64,000 nt of DNA from Zoogloea sp. (GTDB lineage: Bacteria > Pseudomonadota > Gammaproteobacteria > Burkholderiales > Rhodocyclaceae). Below are positions 45,599-54,933 of the stretch, in pieces. Each line of letters starts with the position of its first letter. Positions within the stretch are counted from its first letter, which is position 1. The stretch is from NCBI RefSeq assembly GCF_030157465.1, contig NZ_JAOAUU010000054.1:62001-126000 (forward strand), in the 5' to 3' direction. The notes beneath the pieces were generated by a model. The model did not search any database. It was not told the DNA's origin and was given only the letters and a program-made list of their open reading frames with translations. A program made the position numbers and the translations under genes.

Positions 45599-45627
45599 TT
45601 TGCGTTAACCCGACGGTCAAGGTATAG
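45599..45627 (+). promoter_or_regulatory. Sigma70-like promoter near the island end
   Basis: TTGCGT, a 17-bp spacer and TATAGT point towards the tRNA fragment. The following CGCGCCC resembles a stringent discriminator. It could be left from a tRNA promoter or serve an element transcript; nothing coding follows for 400 bp on this strand. Confidence 0.35.
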
Positions 45628-45703
45628 TCGCGCCCTCTGCAGTTGGTTGAAACGGTAGTTGTGACAACTTTTGTGGATGCTGCTCCCGAAATCGGGGAAG
45701 ACC

Positions 45704-45812
45704 GTCACAAGAGCGGCGTTAAAAGATTTCTTATAAATCAACAGATTATGATCTGATTGACGTTTAAGGCCGGTCTTGTGACACCTGGCTACGATTAACA
45801 TTGATGTTAATC
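45704..45812 (+). repeat. Inverted repeats next to the att-like site
   Basis: A 20-bp inverted repeat with 18 matches, GTCACAAGAGCGGCGTTAAA (45704-45723) and its inverse (45763-45782), spaced 39 bp. TTGTGAC also occurs at 45659-45665. A perfect 9-bp palindrome GATTAACAT-TG-ATGTTAATC lies at 45793-45812, seven bases from the tRNA fragment. This is how recombinase or excisionase binding sites are laid out at element ends; identity of the binder is unknown. Confidence 0.6.
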
Positions 45813-45818
45813 ATCAGC

Positions 45819-45863
<45 letters not shown>

Positions 45864-45879
45864 GTTTCAAGCTTCTAGG

Positions 45880-45908
45880 CTCAATCATTCAGGTGATTGG
45901 GTCTTTTT
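45880..45908 (+). terminator. Terminator of the former tRNA-fMet gene
   Basis: CAATCA-TTCAGG-TGATTG stem, extendable to 8 bp, followed by TCTTTTT. It lies 17 bp after the CCA of the tRNA fragment. From here to 46019 nothing else is seen. Confidence 0.75.
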
Positions 45909-46019
45909 GCTGTTTACTCGGCGGAGTGGGCGCGTGCCGACAGCAAAACCCTGAATTTTCTTCGGGGGTTTGACCCGCGCGCGCCGGCCCATTGCTGGAG
46001 CCGGCGGCGGCCCGGTTGT

Positions 46020-46610
46020 TCAGCTTGGCCGGGCGAGGCGGTAGAGGGCCACGCTGGCGAGGAAGTTGGGTTCCTCGACGATCACCTTACCTTCGTCGAA
46101 GGCCAGCCGCTCGCGGATGATGATGCCTTCCGTGGCGCACAGCTCGTCGAAATCGGCGATGGTGAAAAAGCGTACGTTGGGGGTGTTGTACCACTGGTAC
46201 GGCAGGTTCTTCGACACCGGCATGTGGCCGTTGAGGATGGCCTGGCGATGGCGCCAGTAGGCAAAGTTGGGAAAGCTGACGACGGCTTCGCGGCCGACGC
46301 GCAGCATTTCGGCGAGGATGCCCTGGGTGTTGCGCATGGCCTGCAGCGAGAGGCTCATGATGACGTGGTCGAAGAAGCCGTCGTCGAAGCCGGCGAGGCC
46401 CTGTTCCATGTCGATCTGGATGACGTTGATGCCGTTTTTGGCGCAGGCCACCAGGCGCTCGGGGTCGTTCTCGACGCCGTAGCCGCGCACCTGGCGCACG
46501 TCGCTGAGATAGCGCAGCAGGCTGCCGTCGCCGCAGCCGAGGTCGAGCACCCGTTCGCCGGGTTCGATCCAGTTGGCGATCACGTCGTAGTCGTAGCGTT
46601 GGAAACTCAT
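46020..46610 (-). CDS. metW: Methionine biosynthesis protein MetW
   Basis: A 196-aa class I SAM-dependent methyltransferase-like protein with motif I VLDLGCGDGSLLRYL. It is the standard partner of MetX in proteobacteria, where the two act together in acylating homoserine; MetW also shuts down MetX in some species. It starts 10 bp after metX, so the two form an operon. Length and position match the family. Confidence 0.95.
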   Translation of the reverse strand: MSFQRYDYDVIANWIEPGERVLDLGCGDGSLLRYLSDVRQVRGYGVENDPERLVACAKNGINVIQIDMEQGLAGFDDGFFDHVIMSLSLQAMRNTQGILAEMLRVGREAVVSFPNFAYWRHRQAILNGHMPVSKNLPYQWYNTPNVRFFTIADFDELCATEGIIIRERLAFDEGKVIVEEPNFLASVALYRLARPS

Positions 46611-46620
46611 GGCGCGGTCC

Positions 46621-47745
46621 TCACACCCGGATGTTGTCGATGTAGGCCTGCAGCACCGCGTGGTACTGGGGCTCGTCGAGCAGGAAGGAGTCGTGGCCGG
46701 CGGCGCAGTCGATTTCGGCGTAGCTGACGCGGCGGTCGCTGTGCATCAGCGCATAGACGATCTCGCGGCTGCGGGACGGGGCGAAGCGCCAGTCGGTGCT
46801 GAATGACACCACGAGGTAGTCGGCCTTGGCGCGGCCCAGCGCGGCCACCAGGTCGCCTTCGTAGTCGAAGGCCGGATCGTAGTAGTCGAGGGCCTTGGTG
46901 GTGAGCAGGTAGGTGTTGGCGTCGAAGAAGCCGGCGAACTTGTCGCCCTGGTAGCGCAGGTAGGATTCGATCTCGAATTCCACGTCGTAGCTGAACACCG
47001 GCTTGTCGTGGCGCAGGTTGCGGCCGAATTTCTGGCCCATGGCGTCGTCCGACAGGTAGGTGATGTGGCCGATCATGCGCGCCAGCGCGAGGCCGCGGGT
47101 GGGCACCACGCCGTGCTCGTAATAGTGGCCGCCGTGGAATTCCGGATCCTTGAGAATCGCCTGGCGGGCGACTTCATTGAAGGCGATGTTCTGGGCGGTG
47201 AGCTTGGGCGCCGAGGCGATGACCAGTGCGTGGGCAACCCGGTCGGGGTATTGCAGCGTCCACGACAGGGCCTGCATGCCGCCAAGGCTGCCGCCGACCA
47301 CCGCGGCAAAGCGTTCGATGCCGAGCCGGTCGGCCAGCCTGGCTTGGGCGTCGACCCAGTCTTCGACGGTGACGAAGGGAAAGTCGGCGCCCCACGGCTT
47401 GCCGGTGGCCGGGTTGATGGCGTTGGGGCCGGAGCTGCCGTAGCAGCCGCCCAGGTTGTTCACGCCGATGACGAAGAACTTGCCGGTGTCGAGGGGTTTG
47501 CCGGGGCCGACGAGGTTGTCCCACCAGCCTTCGGAGCCGGGCTTGCCGGCGTAGGTGCCGGCCACGTGGTGGGAGCCCGAGAGGGCGTGGCACACCAGCA
47601 CCGCGTTGCTGCGGGCGGCGTTGAGGGTGCCGTAGGTTTCATAAACCAGGTCGTATTCAGGCAGTACGCCACCGCTTTTAAGGGGGAGCGCGGTGCTGAA
47701 ATGTGCCCGCTGGGGCACGACGTTTCCGACGGATTGTGCTTGCAT
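46621..47745 (-). CDS. metX: Homoserine O-acyltransferase MetX
   Basis: A 374-aa alpha/beta hydrolase-fold enzyme that acylates homoserine (acetyl- or succinyl-CoA), the first committed step of methionine synthesis. The nucleophile Ser is in [14 protein letters not shown], His in [13 protein letters not shown], and the Asp in [10 protein letters not shown]. It is followed by metW. No SAM-responsive riboswitch was recognised in the 160 bp upstream, which is shared with the pts terminator. Confidence 0.95.
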   Translation of the reverse strand: MQAQSVGNVVPQRAHFSTALPLKSGGVLPEYDLVYETYGTLNAARSNAVLVCHALSGSHHVAGTYAGKPGSEGWWDNLVGPGKPLDTGKFFVIGVNNLGGCYGSSGPNAINPATGKPWGADFPFVTVEDWVDAQARLADRLGIERFAAVVGGSLGGMQALSWTLQYPDRVAHALVIASAPKLTAQNIAFNEVARQAILKDPEFHGGHYYEHGVVPTRGLALARMIGHITYLSDDAMGQKFGRNLRHDKPVFSYDVEFEIESYLRYQGDKFAGFFDANTYLLTTKALDYYDPAFDYEGDLVAALGRAKADYLVVSFSTDWRFAPSRSREIVYALMHSDRRVSYAEIDCAAGHDSFLLDEPQYHAVLQAYIDNIRV

Positions 47746-47753
47746 TCCTGTTT

Positions 47754-47801
47754 CGTCCCAAAAAACGAAAACCCAGTCTGCGAACGGTCGCGGACTGGGC
47801 T
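47754..47801 (-). terminator. Rho-independent terminator of the pts operon
   Basis: Read on the minus strand, CCCAGTC pairs with GACTGGG, with an inner GCGA/TCGC stem and one mismatch, followed by TTTTCGTTTTTT. It lies ~105 bp beyond the ptsI stop and just before the metX start. Confidence 0.8.
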
Positions 47802-47905
47802 GCCGTCGCTTTAGCCGTATTTTTAAAGCGCCCGCAAGCTGGAGGGTTCAAATCGGCGCTGGAGGTGAAGATTAGCGCGCGGCGCAGCCCCGAGTCAAAC
47901 CCGCC

Positions 47906-49627
47906 CTACAATTTCTCGACTGCTTCGCGCACCCGGTCGGGCTCGTCAAGCTTGAGCAGGCGCTGCACCTTGGGGGTGAGATCGACGGCATCGGCGCGCA
48001 GGATCTCCTGTTTGACTTCCAGGATTTGTGCCGGATGCATCGAGAACTGGCGCAGGCCCATGCCGATCAGGAGCCGCGCGCAGTCGGGGTCGCCGGCCAT
48101 TTCGCCGCACACCGACACCGGGATGCCGGCTTTGGCGCCGGCCTGGATCGTCATGTGGATGAGCCGCAGCACGGCCGGGTGGAGCGGGTTGTACATGTGG
48201 GCGACGGCCTCGTTGCCCCGGTCGATGGCCAGCGTGTATTGGATCAGGTCGTTGGTGCCGATCGACAGGAAGTCGAGCTTGCGGGTGAACGCGCCCAGGC
48301 ACAGGGCCGCGGCGGGCACCTCGATCATGCCGCCCACCTGCACGGCTTCGTCGAACTTGATCTTGCGTTCGCGCAGCTGGGCCCTGGCCTTGTCGAGCAG
48401 GATCAGGGTCTGGTCGATCTCGTGGCTGCTTGCCAGCATCGGGATCAGGATTTTCAGCTTCCCGAAGTGGCTGGCCCGGAGCAGCGCGCGCAGCTGGATC
48501 AGGAACATCTTCGGCTCGGACAGGCAGAAGCGGATGGCCCTGAGACCGAGGGCCGGGTTGTCCTCGGTGCGGGTGGCGCCTTCGAGTTCCTTGTCGGCGC
48601 CCACGTCGAGGGTGCGCACGGTAACCGGCTTGCCGGCCATGGTCTTGACGACGGACTTGTAGGCCTCGAACTGTTCGTCTTCGTCCGGCCAGGTGTCGCG
48701 GCTCATGAACAGGAACTCGGTGCGGAACAGGCCGACGCCATCGGCCTCGACCGCCTTGGCCTGCACGGCGTCGGGGGGGAGTTCGATGTTGGCGAGGATC
48801 TGCACCTCTTCGCCGTCGAGGGTGGCGGCGCGCATCGACTTGAGGCGCTTGAGCTTGGAGCGTTCGAGTTCGACCGCGGCCTTGCGCAGGCGATATTCCT
48901 CGAGCACCCGTTCGTCGGGGGCCACGATGACGACGCCGCGGGTGCCGTCGATGATGATCAGCTCGTCGTCCTTGATCACATGGCGGATGTGGCGCAACGC
49001 CACCACGGCCGGAATCGACAGGCTGCGGGCGACGATGGCGGTGTGCCCGGTGGGGCCGCCGACGTCGGTGATGAAGCCGGCGACGGCGTGTTCCTTGAAG
49101 CCGATGGTGTCGGTGGGCGAAAGGTCGTGGGCGACGACGATGGTGCCCAGCCCGTCCTTGCGCTTGGGCGGCAGGTGGCCGGGGTGGCCGAGCAGCACCT
49201 TGACGATGCGCTCGACGACCTGCACCACGTCGGCCTTGCGCTCGCGCAGGTAGGCGTCCTCGATGGCCTCGAACTGTTCGACCAGTTGCTCCATCTGCTG
49301 CACCAGCGCCCATTCGGCGTTGGCGCGGCGGGTGCGGATCAGGGCTTCGGCCGCGTCGACCAGCATCGGGTCTTCGAGGAACATGATGTGCATGCCGAGA
49401 AAGGCATCCACTTCGGACGGTGCCGAGCCGGCGCCCGACGCGGCCTTGAGGCCGGCCAGCTCGGTCTTGACGGCGGCGACGGCCTTTTGCAGGCGCAGGA
49501 CTTCTGCTTCGACGTGCTTGGGGGCCACCGTGAAGTGGGCGACTTCGAGCAGGGCGTGCGAAACCAGATGGGCATGGCCGATGGCGATGCCCTGGGAGAC
49601 GGCGAGGCCGTGGACGGTGAAACTCAT
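47906..49627 (-). CDS. ptsI: Phosphoenolpyruvate-protein phosphotransferase (EI)
   Basis: A 573-aa enzyme that passes phosphate from PEP to HPr. The phosphorylated His is in GGPTGHTAIVARS; the C-terminal PEP-binding barrel has LFRTEFLFMSRD and SVCGEMAGDP. Rhodocyclales usually lack sugar permeases of the PTS, so this chain is thought to act in regulation. It follows ptsH after 28 bp. Confidence 0.96.
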   Translation of the reverse strand: MSFTVHGLAVSQGIAIGHAHLVSHALLEVAHFTVAPKHVEAEVLRLQKAVAAVKTELAGLKAASGAGSAPSEVDAFLGMHIMFLEDPMLVDAAEALIRTRRANAEWALVQQMEQLVEQFEAIEDAYLRERKADVVQVVERIVKVLLGHPGHLPPKRKDGLGTIVVAHDLSPTDTIGFKEHAVAGFITDVGGPTGHTAIVARSLSIPAVVALRHIRHVIKDDELIIIDGTRGVVIVAPDERVLEEYRLRKAAVELERSKLKRLKSMRAATLDGEEVQILANIELPPDAVQAKAVEADGVGLFRTEFLFMSRDTWPDEDEQFEAYKSVVKTMAGKPVTVRTLDVGADKELEGATRTEDNPALGLRAIRFCLSEPKMFLIQLRALLRASHFGKLKILIPMLASSHEIDQTLILLDKARAQLRERKIKFDEAVQVGGMIEVPAAALCLGAFTRKLDFLSIGTNDLIQYTLAIDRGNEAVAHMYNPLHPAVLRLIHMTIQAGAKAGIPVSVCGEMAGDPDCARLLIGMGLRQFSMHPAQILEVKQEILRADAVDLTPKVQRLLKLDEPDRVREAVEKL

Positions 49628-49655
49628 CGGCGCGCCCCCTGTGCCAGGCGGATGC

Positions 49656-49925
49656 TCATTCGCCTTCCCCGAACTTGTCGGCGATGAGGGCCTGGAGGGC
49701 GGCCATGGCCTGGTCGGCGTCGCTGCCCTCGGTGTCGATGACGATGGTGCTGCCCTTGGCGGCGGCCAGCATCATGACGCCCATGATGCTCTTGGCGTTG
49801 ACTCGCCGGCCATTGCGCTCCAGCCACACGTCGCAGGCGTAGGCGCTGGCGGTCTGGGTGAGCTTGGCGGAGGCGCGGGCGTGAAGGCCCAGCTTGTTGA
49901 TGATGTTTGCGTCCTGGCGTGGCAT
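49656..49925 (-). CDS. ptsH: Phosphocarrier protein HPr
   Basis: An 89-aa HPr with the phosphorylated His in NKLGLHARASAKL and the regulatory Ser in AKSIMGVMMLAA. It transfers phosphate from EI to the EIIA protein encoded next to it and may be a target of HPr kinase, which is common in this group. It is in one operon with the EIIA and ptsI genes. Confidence 0.95.
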   Translation of the reverse strand: MPRQDANIINKLGLHARASAKLTQTASAYACDVWLERNGRRVNAKSIMGVMMLAAAKGSTIVIDTEGSDADQAMAALQALIADKFGEGE

Positions 49926-49971
49926 CGGTGTCTTTCCTGTCGTCCTCGATGTGGTATCGGGTTTTTTGTTT

Positions 49972-50355
49972 TTACTTCATGTGCGCGACGCCTTCGCAGG
50001 CGCCGGCCACTGCTTTCTTGACCAGCACGTCCATGCTGCGTTCCCGGTAGGTGATCACGCGCAGCAGCATCGGCAGATTGACGCCCGCCACGCCTTCGAT
50101 CCGGCCGGGCTCGAGGAGCTTGGCCGCGGTGTTGGCAGGGGTGGCGCCGAGGATGTCGGTGAGGATCAGCACGCCGTCGCCGGTGTCGGTGATTTCGAGC
50201 AGGCGACGGGCGAGGGGGAGTGCGTCGAGGGGATCGTCCTGCCCGGCCATGCCCAGTTGCATCAGCTGCAGCGGGCGACGGTTCATCACGTGGCAGGCGC
50301 ACTGGATGAGCGCTTCGCCGAGGGCGCCGTGGGTTATGAGGAGGATCCCGATCAT
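49972..50355 (-). CDS. PTS EIIA component, mannose (ManX) type
   Basis: A 127-aa EIIA-Man domain with the phosphorylated His in GILLITHGALGEAL and GVLILTDILGATPAN. No EIIB/C/D permease is near, so it is probably a regulatory phosphate acceptor. It is first in the EIIA-ptsH-ptsI operon. Confidence 0.93.
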   Translation of the reverse strand: MIGILLITHGALGEALIQCACHVMNRRPLQLMQLGMAGQDDPLDALPLARRLLEITDTGDGVLILTDILGATPANTAAKLLEPGRIEGVAGVNLPMLLRVITYRERSMDVLVKKAVAGACEGVAHMK

Positions 50356-50442
50356 TCGCTCAATTCTATCCGAAGGGGCCCGGCCGGCAAGTCGGAATAA
50401 CCCGGACGCTTGCGGTGCGTCAAGCGGAAAGGGCCGCCGGGT

Positions 50443-51519
50443 TCAGTCGAGGATGGCGGCCGGCTTGAGGCCTTCGCCGTACTGCAGGCGGTCGTTGAGG
50501 GCGCGGGTGACTTCGATGCGGCCGGTGGCGTCGACCCGCAGGGCGTGGTCGATGCCGAAGCGTTTTGCGTAGTCGCGCCAGCGTTCGCCGCCGAGGTAGG
50601 CCGGTTTGCTGGCGGCATCCGACAGGGTGCCGGCGAGGGCGCGCGGCGTGATGAGCAGGGTGACGGCCTGGGTTCCCTTCGCGGGGTGGCCGGTGCGCGG
50701 GTCAAGGAGGTGGCAGTAGCGCTCGCCATCGAGCTCGAAGAAGCGCTGGTAATCGCCCGAGGTGCCGATCGCTTCGCCGTCGCGCAGCGGCAGGGTGGCC
50801 AGCGGGCGTGGTTCGCGGGGGTGCTGGATACCCACCCGCCAGGGCGTATCGCCCTTGCTGCCCAGCGCCAGCACGTTGCCGCCGATGTTGATCAGGGCGT
50901 TGCTCACGCCGCGGGCCTTGAGAATGGTGGCGGCGCGGTCGAGCGCGTAGCCCTTGCCGTAGCCGCCGAGGTCGAGCTGCACCGCCGGGTTGCGGCTGGT
51001 GACCCGGTTGTCGGCGATGCTGAGATCGGCCATTTGCGGGTGGGCGGAAATGGTCGCGGCAAGCTCGGCCGGGTCGGGCCTGAGCGGCTTGAAGGTGTCG
51101 GAGTGGAAGCCCCACAGGGCGATGAGATGGCCGAGGGCCGGGTTGAAGAGTTCGTCGCCGGTGGCGGCGATGGCCTTGGCGTCGGTGAGCATGGTGGCCA
51201 GCTCGGGTGACACCGGAATGCTCGTCTGTCCGGCGGCGATAGCGCTGTTGAGGGCGGTAAGCTCGGAGGGCTCCCAGGCGTGATAGGCCCGGTGCAGGCG
51301 GTCGAATTCGCGCAGCACTTCGGCTACGGCGGCCCGGGATGTGTCTTCGGATGCATCCCAGGTGAGCACTTCGACCCGGGTGCCGAAGACGTAGGCTTCC
51401 TGCTGTTGGAGGCGTTCGCGGGCGCAGCCGCCGAGCAGGCCGGCCAGCAGGCTGGCCGCGCAGAGGAGCGCGGCCAGCCTGCTGCCGGCGCGAAGCTTTG
51501 GACGCAGGGTCAGGCGCAC
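50443..51519 (-). CDS. apbE: FAD:protein FMN transferase ApbE, lipoprotein
   Basis: A 358-aa ApbE: YVFGTRVEVLTW, AYHAWEPSELTALN, VQLDLGGYGKGYALDRA and GTSGDYQRFFELDGERY, with the metal-binding DAASKPAYLGG. The N-terminus has a lipoprotein signal with lipobox LLGGC, so it works at the periplasmic face, attaching FMN to threonines of membrane complexes such as Rnf or Nqr. Start chosen as GTG 51519, overlapping gshB by 10 bp; a frame running far upstream inside gshB is not real. Confidence 0.92.
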   Translation of the reverse strand: MRLTLRPKLRAGSRLAALLCAASLLAGLLGGCARERLQQQEAYVFGTRVEVLTWDASEDTSRAAVAEVLREFDRLHRAYHAWEPSELTALNSAIAAGQTSIPVSPELATMLTDAKAIAATGDELFNPALGHLIALWGFHSDTFKPLRPDPAELAATISAHPQMADLSIADNRVTSRNPAVQLDLGGYGKGYALDRAATILKARGVSNALINIGGNVLALGSKGDTPWRVGIQHPREPRPLATLPLRDGEAIGTSGDYQRFFELDGERYCHLLDPRTGHPAKGTQAVTLLITPRALAGTLSDAASKPAYLGGERWRDYAKRFGIDHALRVDATGRIEVTRALNDRLQYGEGLKPAAILD

Positions 51520-52451
51520 GCTTTCTCGAGGGCGTCGATGACTGCGCCGGGTACGTCGAAGCCGGTTTGCGCGGTGATCTCGACCATGCAGGTGGGGCTG
51601 GTGACGTTGATTTCGGTGAGCCGGTCGCCGATCACGTCGAGGCCGACGATGAGCAGGCCCCGCGCCCACAGGATGGGGGCGAGGTATTCGGCGATGGCGC
51701 GTTCGCCCTCGGTGAGCGGCATGGCTACGCCGCGGCCGCCGGCAGCGAGGTTGCCGCGGGTTTCGCCGGCCTTGGGAATGCGCGCCAGCGAGTAGGGGAC
51801 GACCTGCCCGCCGATGATCAGCACCCGCTTGTCGCCGCCCGAGATGGCGGGCAGGTAGGCCTGGGCCATGATCGTCCGGCTGCCCTCGTGGGTGAGGGTT
51901 TCGATGATCACGTTGCGGTTGGGGTCGTCGGCGCGCACGCGGAAGATCTGGCTGCCGCCCATGCCGTCGAGGGGCTTGAGGATGGTGTCGCCGTGGGCGT
52001 CGATGAAGGCGTTGATGTCGTCCGCGGCGCGTGCCACCCGGGTGGGCGGGATGAACTGCGGAAACTCGGTGATGGCGATTTTTTCGGAGTGATCGCGGAT
52101 CGAGCGGGGCTGGTTGAAGATGCGCGCACCGGCCTGGGCGGCCCTCTCGAGCAGCCAGGTGGCGGTGATGTACTCGAAGTCGAAGGGCGGATCCTGGCGC
52201 ATCAGCACGGCGTCGAAGGCGGTGAGCGGCGGGTTGGACATGGCGCCGGGTACGTACCAGGCGTCGTCCCCGTCGGTGGGCGTGATGGCCAGGGCCTGGG
52301 CGGACACGGTGCCGCCGTCCCACACCAGGGCGTCGCGCTGAATGGCGAAGACTTCGTGGCCGCGGCGGGCGGCGGCACGCATCATGGCGATGCTCGAATC
52401 CTTGTAGGCCTTGAGTTGATCGAGGGGGTCGAGGATGAAGGCAAATTTCAT
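51510..52451 (-). CDS. gshB: Glutathione synthetase
   Basis: A 313-aa ATP-grasp enzyme that joins gamma-Glu-Cys and Gly. MKFAFILDPLDQLKAYKDSS is the family N-terminus; LKPLDGMGGSQIFRV, RVLIIGGQVVPYSLARIPK and EINVTSPTCMVEI are ATP and metal sites. The ATG at 52451 is chosen from the family start although the frame continues upstream. It is followed by apbE with a 10-bp overlap. Confidence 0.95.
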   Translation of the reverse strand: MKFAFILDPLDQLKAYKDSSIAMMRAAARRGHEVFAIQRDALVWDGGTVSAQALAITPTDGDDAWYVPGAMSNPPLTAFDAVLMRQDPPFDFEYITATWLLERAAQAGARIFNQPRSIRDHSEKIAITEFPQFIPPTRVARAADDINAFIDAHGDTILKPLDGMGGSQIFRVRADDPNRNVIIETLTHEGSRTIMAQAYLPAISGGDKRVLIIGGQVVPYSLARIPKAGETRGNLAAGGRGVAMPLTEGERAIAEYLAPILWARGLLIVGLDVIGDRLTEINVTSPTCMVEITAQTGFDVPGAVIDALEKACA

Positions 52452-52465
52452 CGGTAGCTCCGGGG

Positions 52466-53731
52466 TCAGGCGGTGGGTTCGGCTGTAATGGCGGGCAGGA
52501 AGGCGCGGAAGCTGTCGGGCAGCGGCGCGTTTTCGAGGCTGCGCTGGGTGAAGAGGTAGCGCTTGTCGCACACGAAACCCAGGTCAGCCCAATCCACGGC
52601 GTTGAGGGCGTCGCGGAAGGCATCGAGATTCACATCCCGGCGATGGGGGAAGACGCCCATCACCGCGCCGTCGAAGTGGGGGCAGGCGTGCAGGAAGAAG
52701 GGGTTCGGCCGGCGGGTTTTGGTGTTGACGTAAACCCGCGGCGCGTCGGTTTGCGGGTATCCGCGGCCCCACTGCCACCAGTTGTTCTCGTCGAAGGCGC
52801 GGATACGCCGGGCGATCAGGGTGTCGTGGTGGGGGAGCAGCACTTCCGGTGGGGGTTCGCCTGGTTCGCACCAGATCATGCGGCGGGTCTGACCGCTGCC
52901 TGCGGTGGATGAGGTGACGAAATCCCGGTTGCCGCTGGTTTCGTTGGCGTAGATGGCGTCGAGGCCGGATACCGCGCCAACCCTCACGCTGGCCACGTCG
53001 GCCAGGCTGAGGCTGTATTCGCCGTGGCAGAACAGCAGGTGGCCGGCGCACTCGGAGAAATGCCGGTACTGCCAGGGCGGGGATTCGAGGCTGGCGGCGA
53101 GGTCGTCGCCCTGGCCGATGCGTGCCCAGGCGGTGTTGTGGCTGAGGTTGCCCAGTTCGTAGCGCCAGATCAGGCAATTGGGCAGGGCTCCGGCAAACAC
53201 GCGGGCGTCGCCCAGTTCGATGGCGTGGGTGATGGTGCCGCGTTCGTGCAGCCAGCGATTGAGCTGGCGGGCGCTGGTGGATTTGAGGAAATCCCGCGGG
53301 GTGATGAAGATCAGCTCGCCGCCCGGCGCGAGGTGGAGCACGCACTTTTCGATGAAGAACAGGTACAGGTTGCTGCGCCCGTCGAAGCCGTCCTGGCGCA
53401 GCAGGGCGCGGGTGGCCGGCGAGATGTCCTGGTAGCGCACATAGGGCGGGTTGCCGATCACCGAGTCGAATTTTTCGCTTTCGGGGTAGGCGAAGAAATC
53501 CATGGTGAGGGCGCCCGGCGGAGCCTGGCGGGCATCGAGTTCGATGCCGACCGCGTTGTGCAGGTGCTTCAGGAAGGCGCCGTCGCCGCAGGAAGGCTCC
53601 AGCGCGCGTCCGGCGTTCTGGCGCAGGCGCAGCATGCAGCGGACGACCGGCTCGGGCGTGAACACCTGGCCAAGGGTCGAGATGTCCGGAATCGGGGCGG
53701 GTGACGGGGAGGATTGCATCAGGGGTTGCAT
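52466..53731 (-). CDS. N6-adenine DNA methyltransferase-like protein (class I)
   Basis: A 421-aa protein with SAM motif I ALEPSCGDGAFLKHL and catalytic motif IV VIGNPPYVRYQDI, then FITPRDFLKSTSARQL, as in Eco57I/TaqI-type enzymes. A C-terminal target-recognition-like region has GRGYPQTDAPRVYVNTKTRR. No restriction partner is adjacent, so it is solitary. Start ATG 53731 or 53719; the frame reaches 53815 without a better site. gshB follows after 14 bp. Confidence 0.85.
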   Translation of the reverse strand: MQPLMQSSPSPAPIPDISTLGQVFTPEPVVRCMLRLRQNAGRALEPSCGDGAFLKHLHNAVGIELDARQAPPGALTMDFFAYPESEKFDSVIGNPPYVRYQDISPATRALLRQDGFDGRSNLYLFFIEKCVLHLAPGGELIFITPRDFLKSTSARQLNRWLHERGTITHAIELGDARVFAGALPNCLIWRYELGNLSHNTAWARIGQGDDLAASLESPPWQYRHFSECAGHLLFCHGEYSLSLADVASVRVGAVSGLDAIYANETSGNRDFVTSSTAGSGQTRRMIWCEPGEPPPEVLLPHHDTLIARRIRAFDENNWWQWGRGYPQTDAPRVYVNTKTRRPNPFFLHACPHFDGAVMGVFPHRRDVNLDAFRDALNAVDWADLGFVCDKRYLFTQRSLENAPLPDSFRAFLPAITAEPTA

Positions 53732-53996
53732 CGGGGCGGCAAATGCGAGGGCTGGCGAATTGTGCAGGAAGCGGGGCAGGCAGGCCAGTGTTGCCCGTCG
53801 TGGGTACAAACTCACAGGTTTGTCGTGCGGGCCGCCAAGTAATTAACGAATTTGCGCAAATATGTTTCCGGGTTTGGTTTGCCGATGGATGCCTCTGTAC
53901 TATTCGCCGGAATGTTAAATAACTATTCAGCGAGGCGTGCCGGGTGTCCCGTTGGGCAGATCTGGCGGTGACCCCGATGTTTATCGAAAGTGCTGC

Positions 53997-54917
53997 ATGA
54001 CTCACCTTCCGCACAGGATTTTTTCGCTTCCCTTCATTGTTCGCGGCAAGCATCTTTTTTCCGTTCCGTTGCGCCTGGCCGTGAGTGAGGCGTCGCTCCC
54101 CGACGTGCTTGGCGGACGGGCCGCCCGCGAGCTGGCTGAGCAGAGCCTCCCGTCAGGTGTCGATGGCATGCTTCAGCGCTGCGTCGCCGATCCGGGGTGG
54201 CGTACCCACACCGTCCACGACAATCGCATCGCCTACGTGCTGACTCGCGACGTGTGGCATTACCTGGCCTGGGCAGGCTGCTACGACCGCTTTCTGGAGG
54301 GCCGTTTTTCGGCCAAGACCCGCGAGTCCTTCGAGCGGGACGAGGCGCGCTTCATCGACCAGTTCGGCCGTGACGGTGCGGGAGCCGGCCGGCTTGACCT
54401 GCGGGAATACAGCAGGCCCGGGGAGATCGCCGAGTTTCGCCGGCACGCCGCAGCGATTGGCGCCACGGGTGGCGTCTCCGGCATTCCGGGGGCGGACATC
54501 GAACCCGGCCCGGCGGCCGAGCGGGGCGAGTTGAAGGGTTTTGTGCTGTTTGCCGATTCGATGCCGGTGGCCTGCGTGTGCCTGCTGGCGTCGGGCGAGA
54601 CGCTGCAGTATGTCTGCTCCGGCGAGCGGGACGATTTTCGCCAGTGGTCGGCCGGTACCATCACTCACTTGCAGGCCTTTCAGCGCCTGTTTGCCGATCC
54701 GCGCTACCGCTACGTGGATTTTCGCCCCGGCGAGAGCGAACTGAAGCGCCAGTTTGCCAATGGCGCATTACGCAGCGCGGTGGTGCTGAATCTCCGCCCC
54801 ACCTTGCGCAACCGGCTGTTGCTCGCGGCCTATGGCCTGTCCTCGCGCTCGTCGGGTGCCGGTGGCGCCAGCCCGGCGTCGGATTTGATCCGCGCCCAGC
54901 TGGCGTTGCTGGACTGA
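53997..54917 (+). CDS. GNAT-family acyltransferase (BioF2/CelD-like)
   Basis: A 306-aa protein. Residues about 170-275 show a GNAT fold of the type seen in CelD/FemAB-like enzymes: GFVLFADSMPVACVCLLA, then THLQAFQRLFADP and YVDFRPGESELKRQF. Start at ATG 53997; an in-frame ATG at 53937 exists. The AT-rich 265-bp gap to the divergent methyltransferase gene probably holds both promoters. The substrate is unknown. Confidence 0.75.
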   Translation: MTHLPHRIFSLPFIVRGKHLFSVPLRLAVSEASLPDVLGGRAARELAEQSLPSGVDGMLQRCVADPGWRTHTVHDNRIAYVLTRDVWHYLAWAGCYDRFLEGRFSAKTRESFERDEARFIDQFGRDGAGAGRLDLREYSRPGEIAEFRRHAAAIGATGGVSGIPGADIEPGPAAERGELKGFVLFADSMPVACVCLLASGETLQYVCSGERDDFRQWSAGTITHLQAFQRLFADPRYRYVDFRPGESELKRQFANGALRSAVVLNLRPTLRNRLLLAAYGLSSRSSGAGGASPASDLIRAQLALLD

Positions 54918-54933
54918 TTCCGGGCAGGGCGCT

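Noticed and set aside
47746-47905. SAM or SAH riboswitch upstream of metX
   Set aside because: No conserved core could be matched; the visible structure is the rho-independent terminator of the pts operon.
47946-49313. Long open frames antisense or out of frame to ptsI, metX, gshB and other GC-rich genes
   Set aside because: They are Arg/Pro/Gly/Ala-rich shadows typical of high-GC coding DNA; the recognised protein families are in the other frame.
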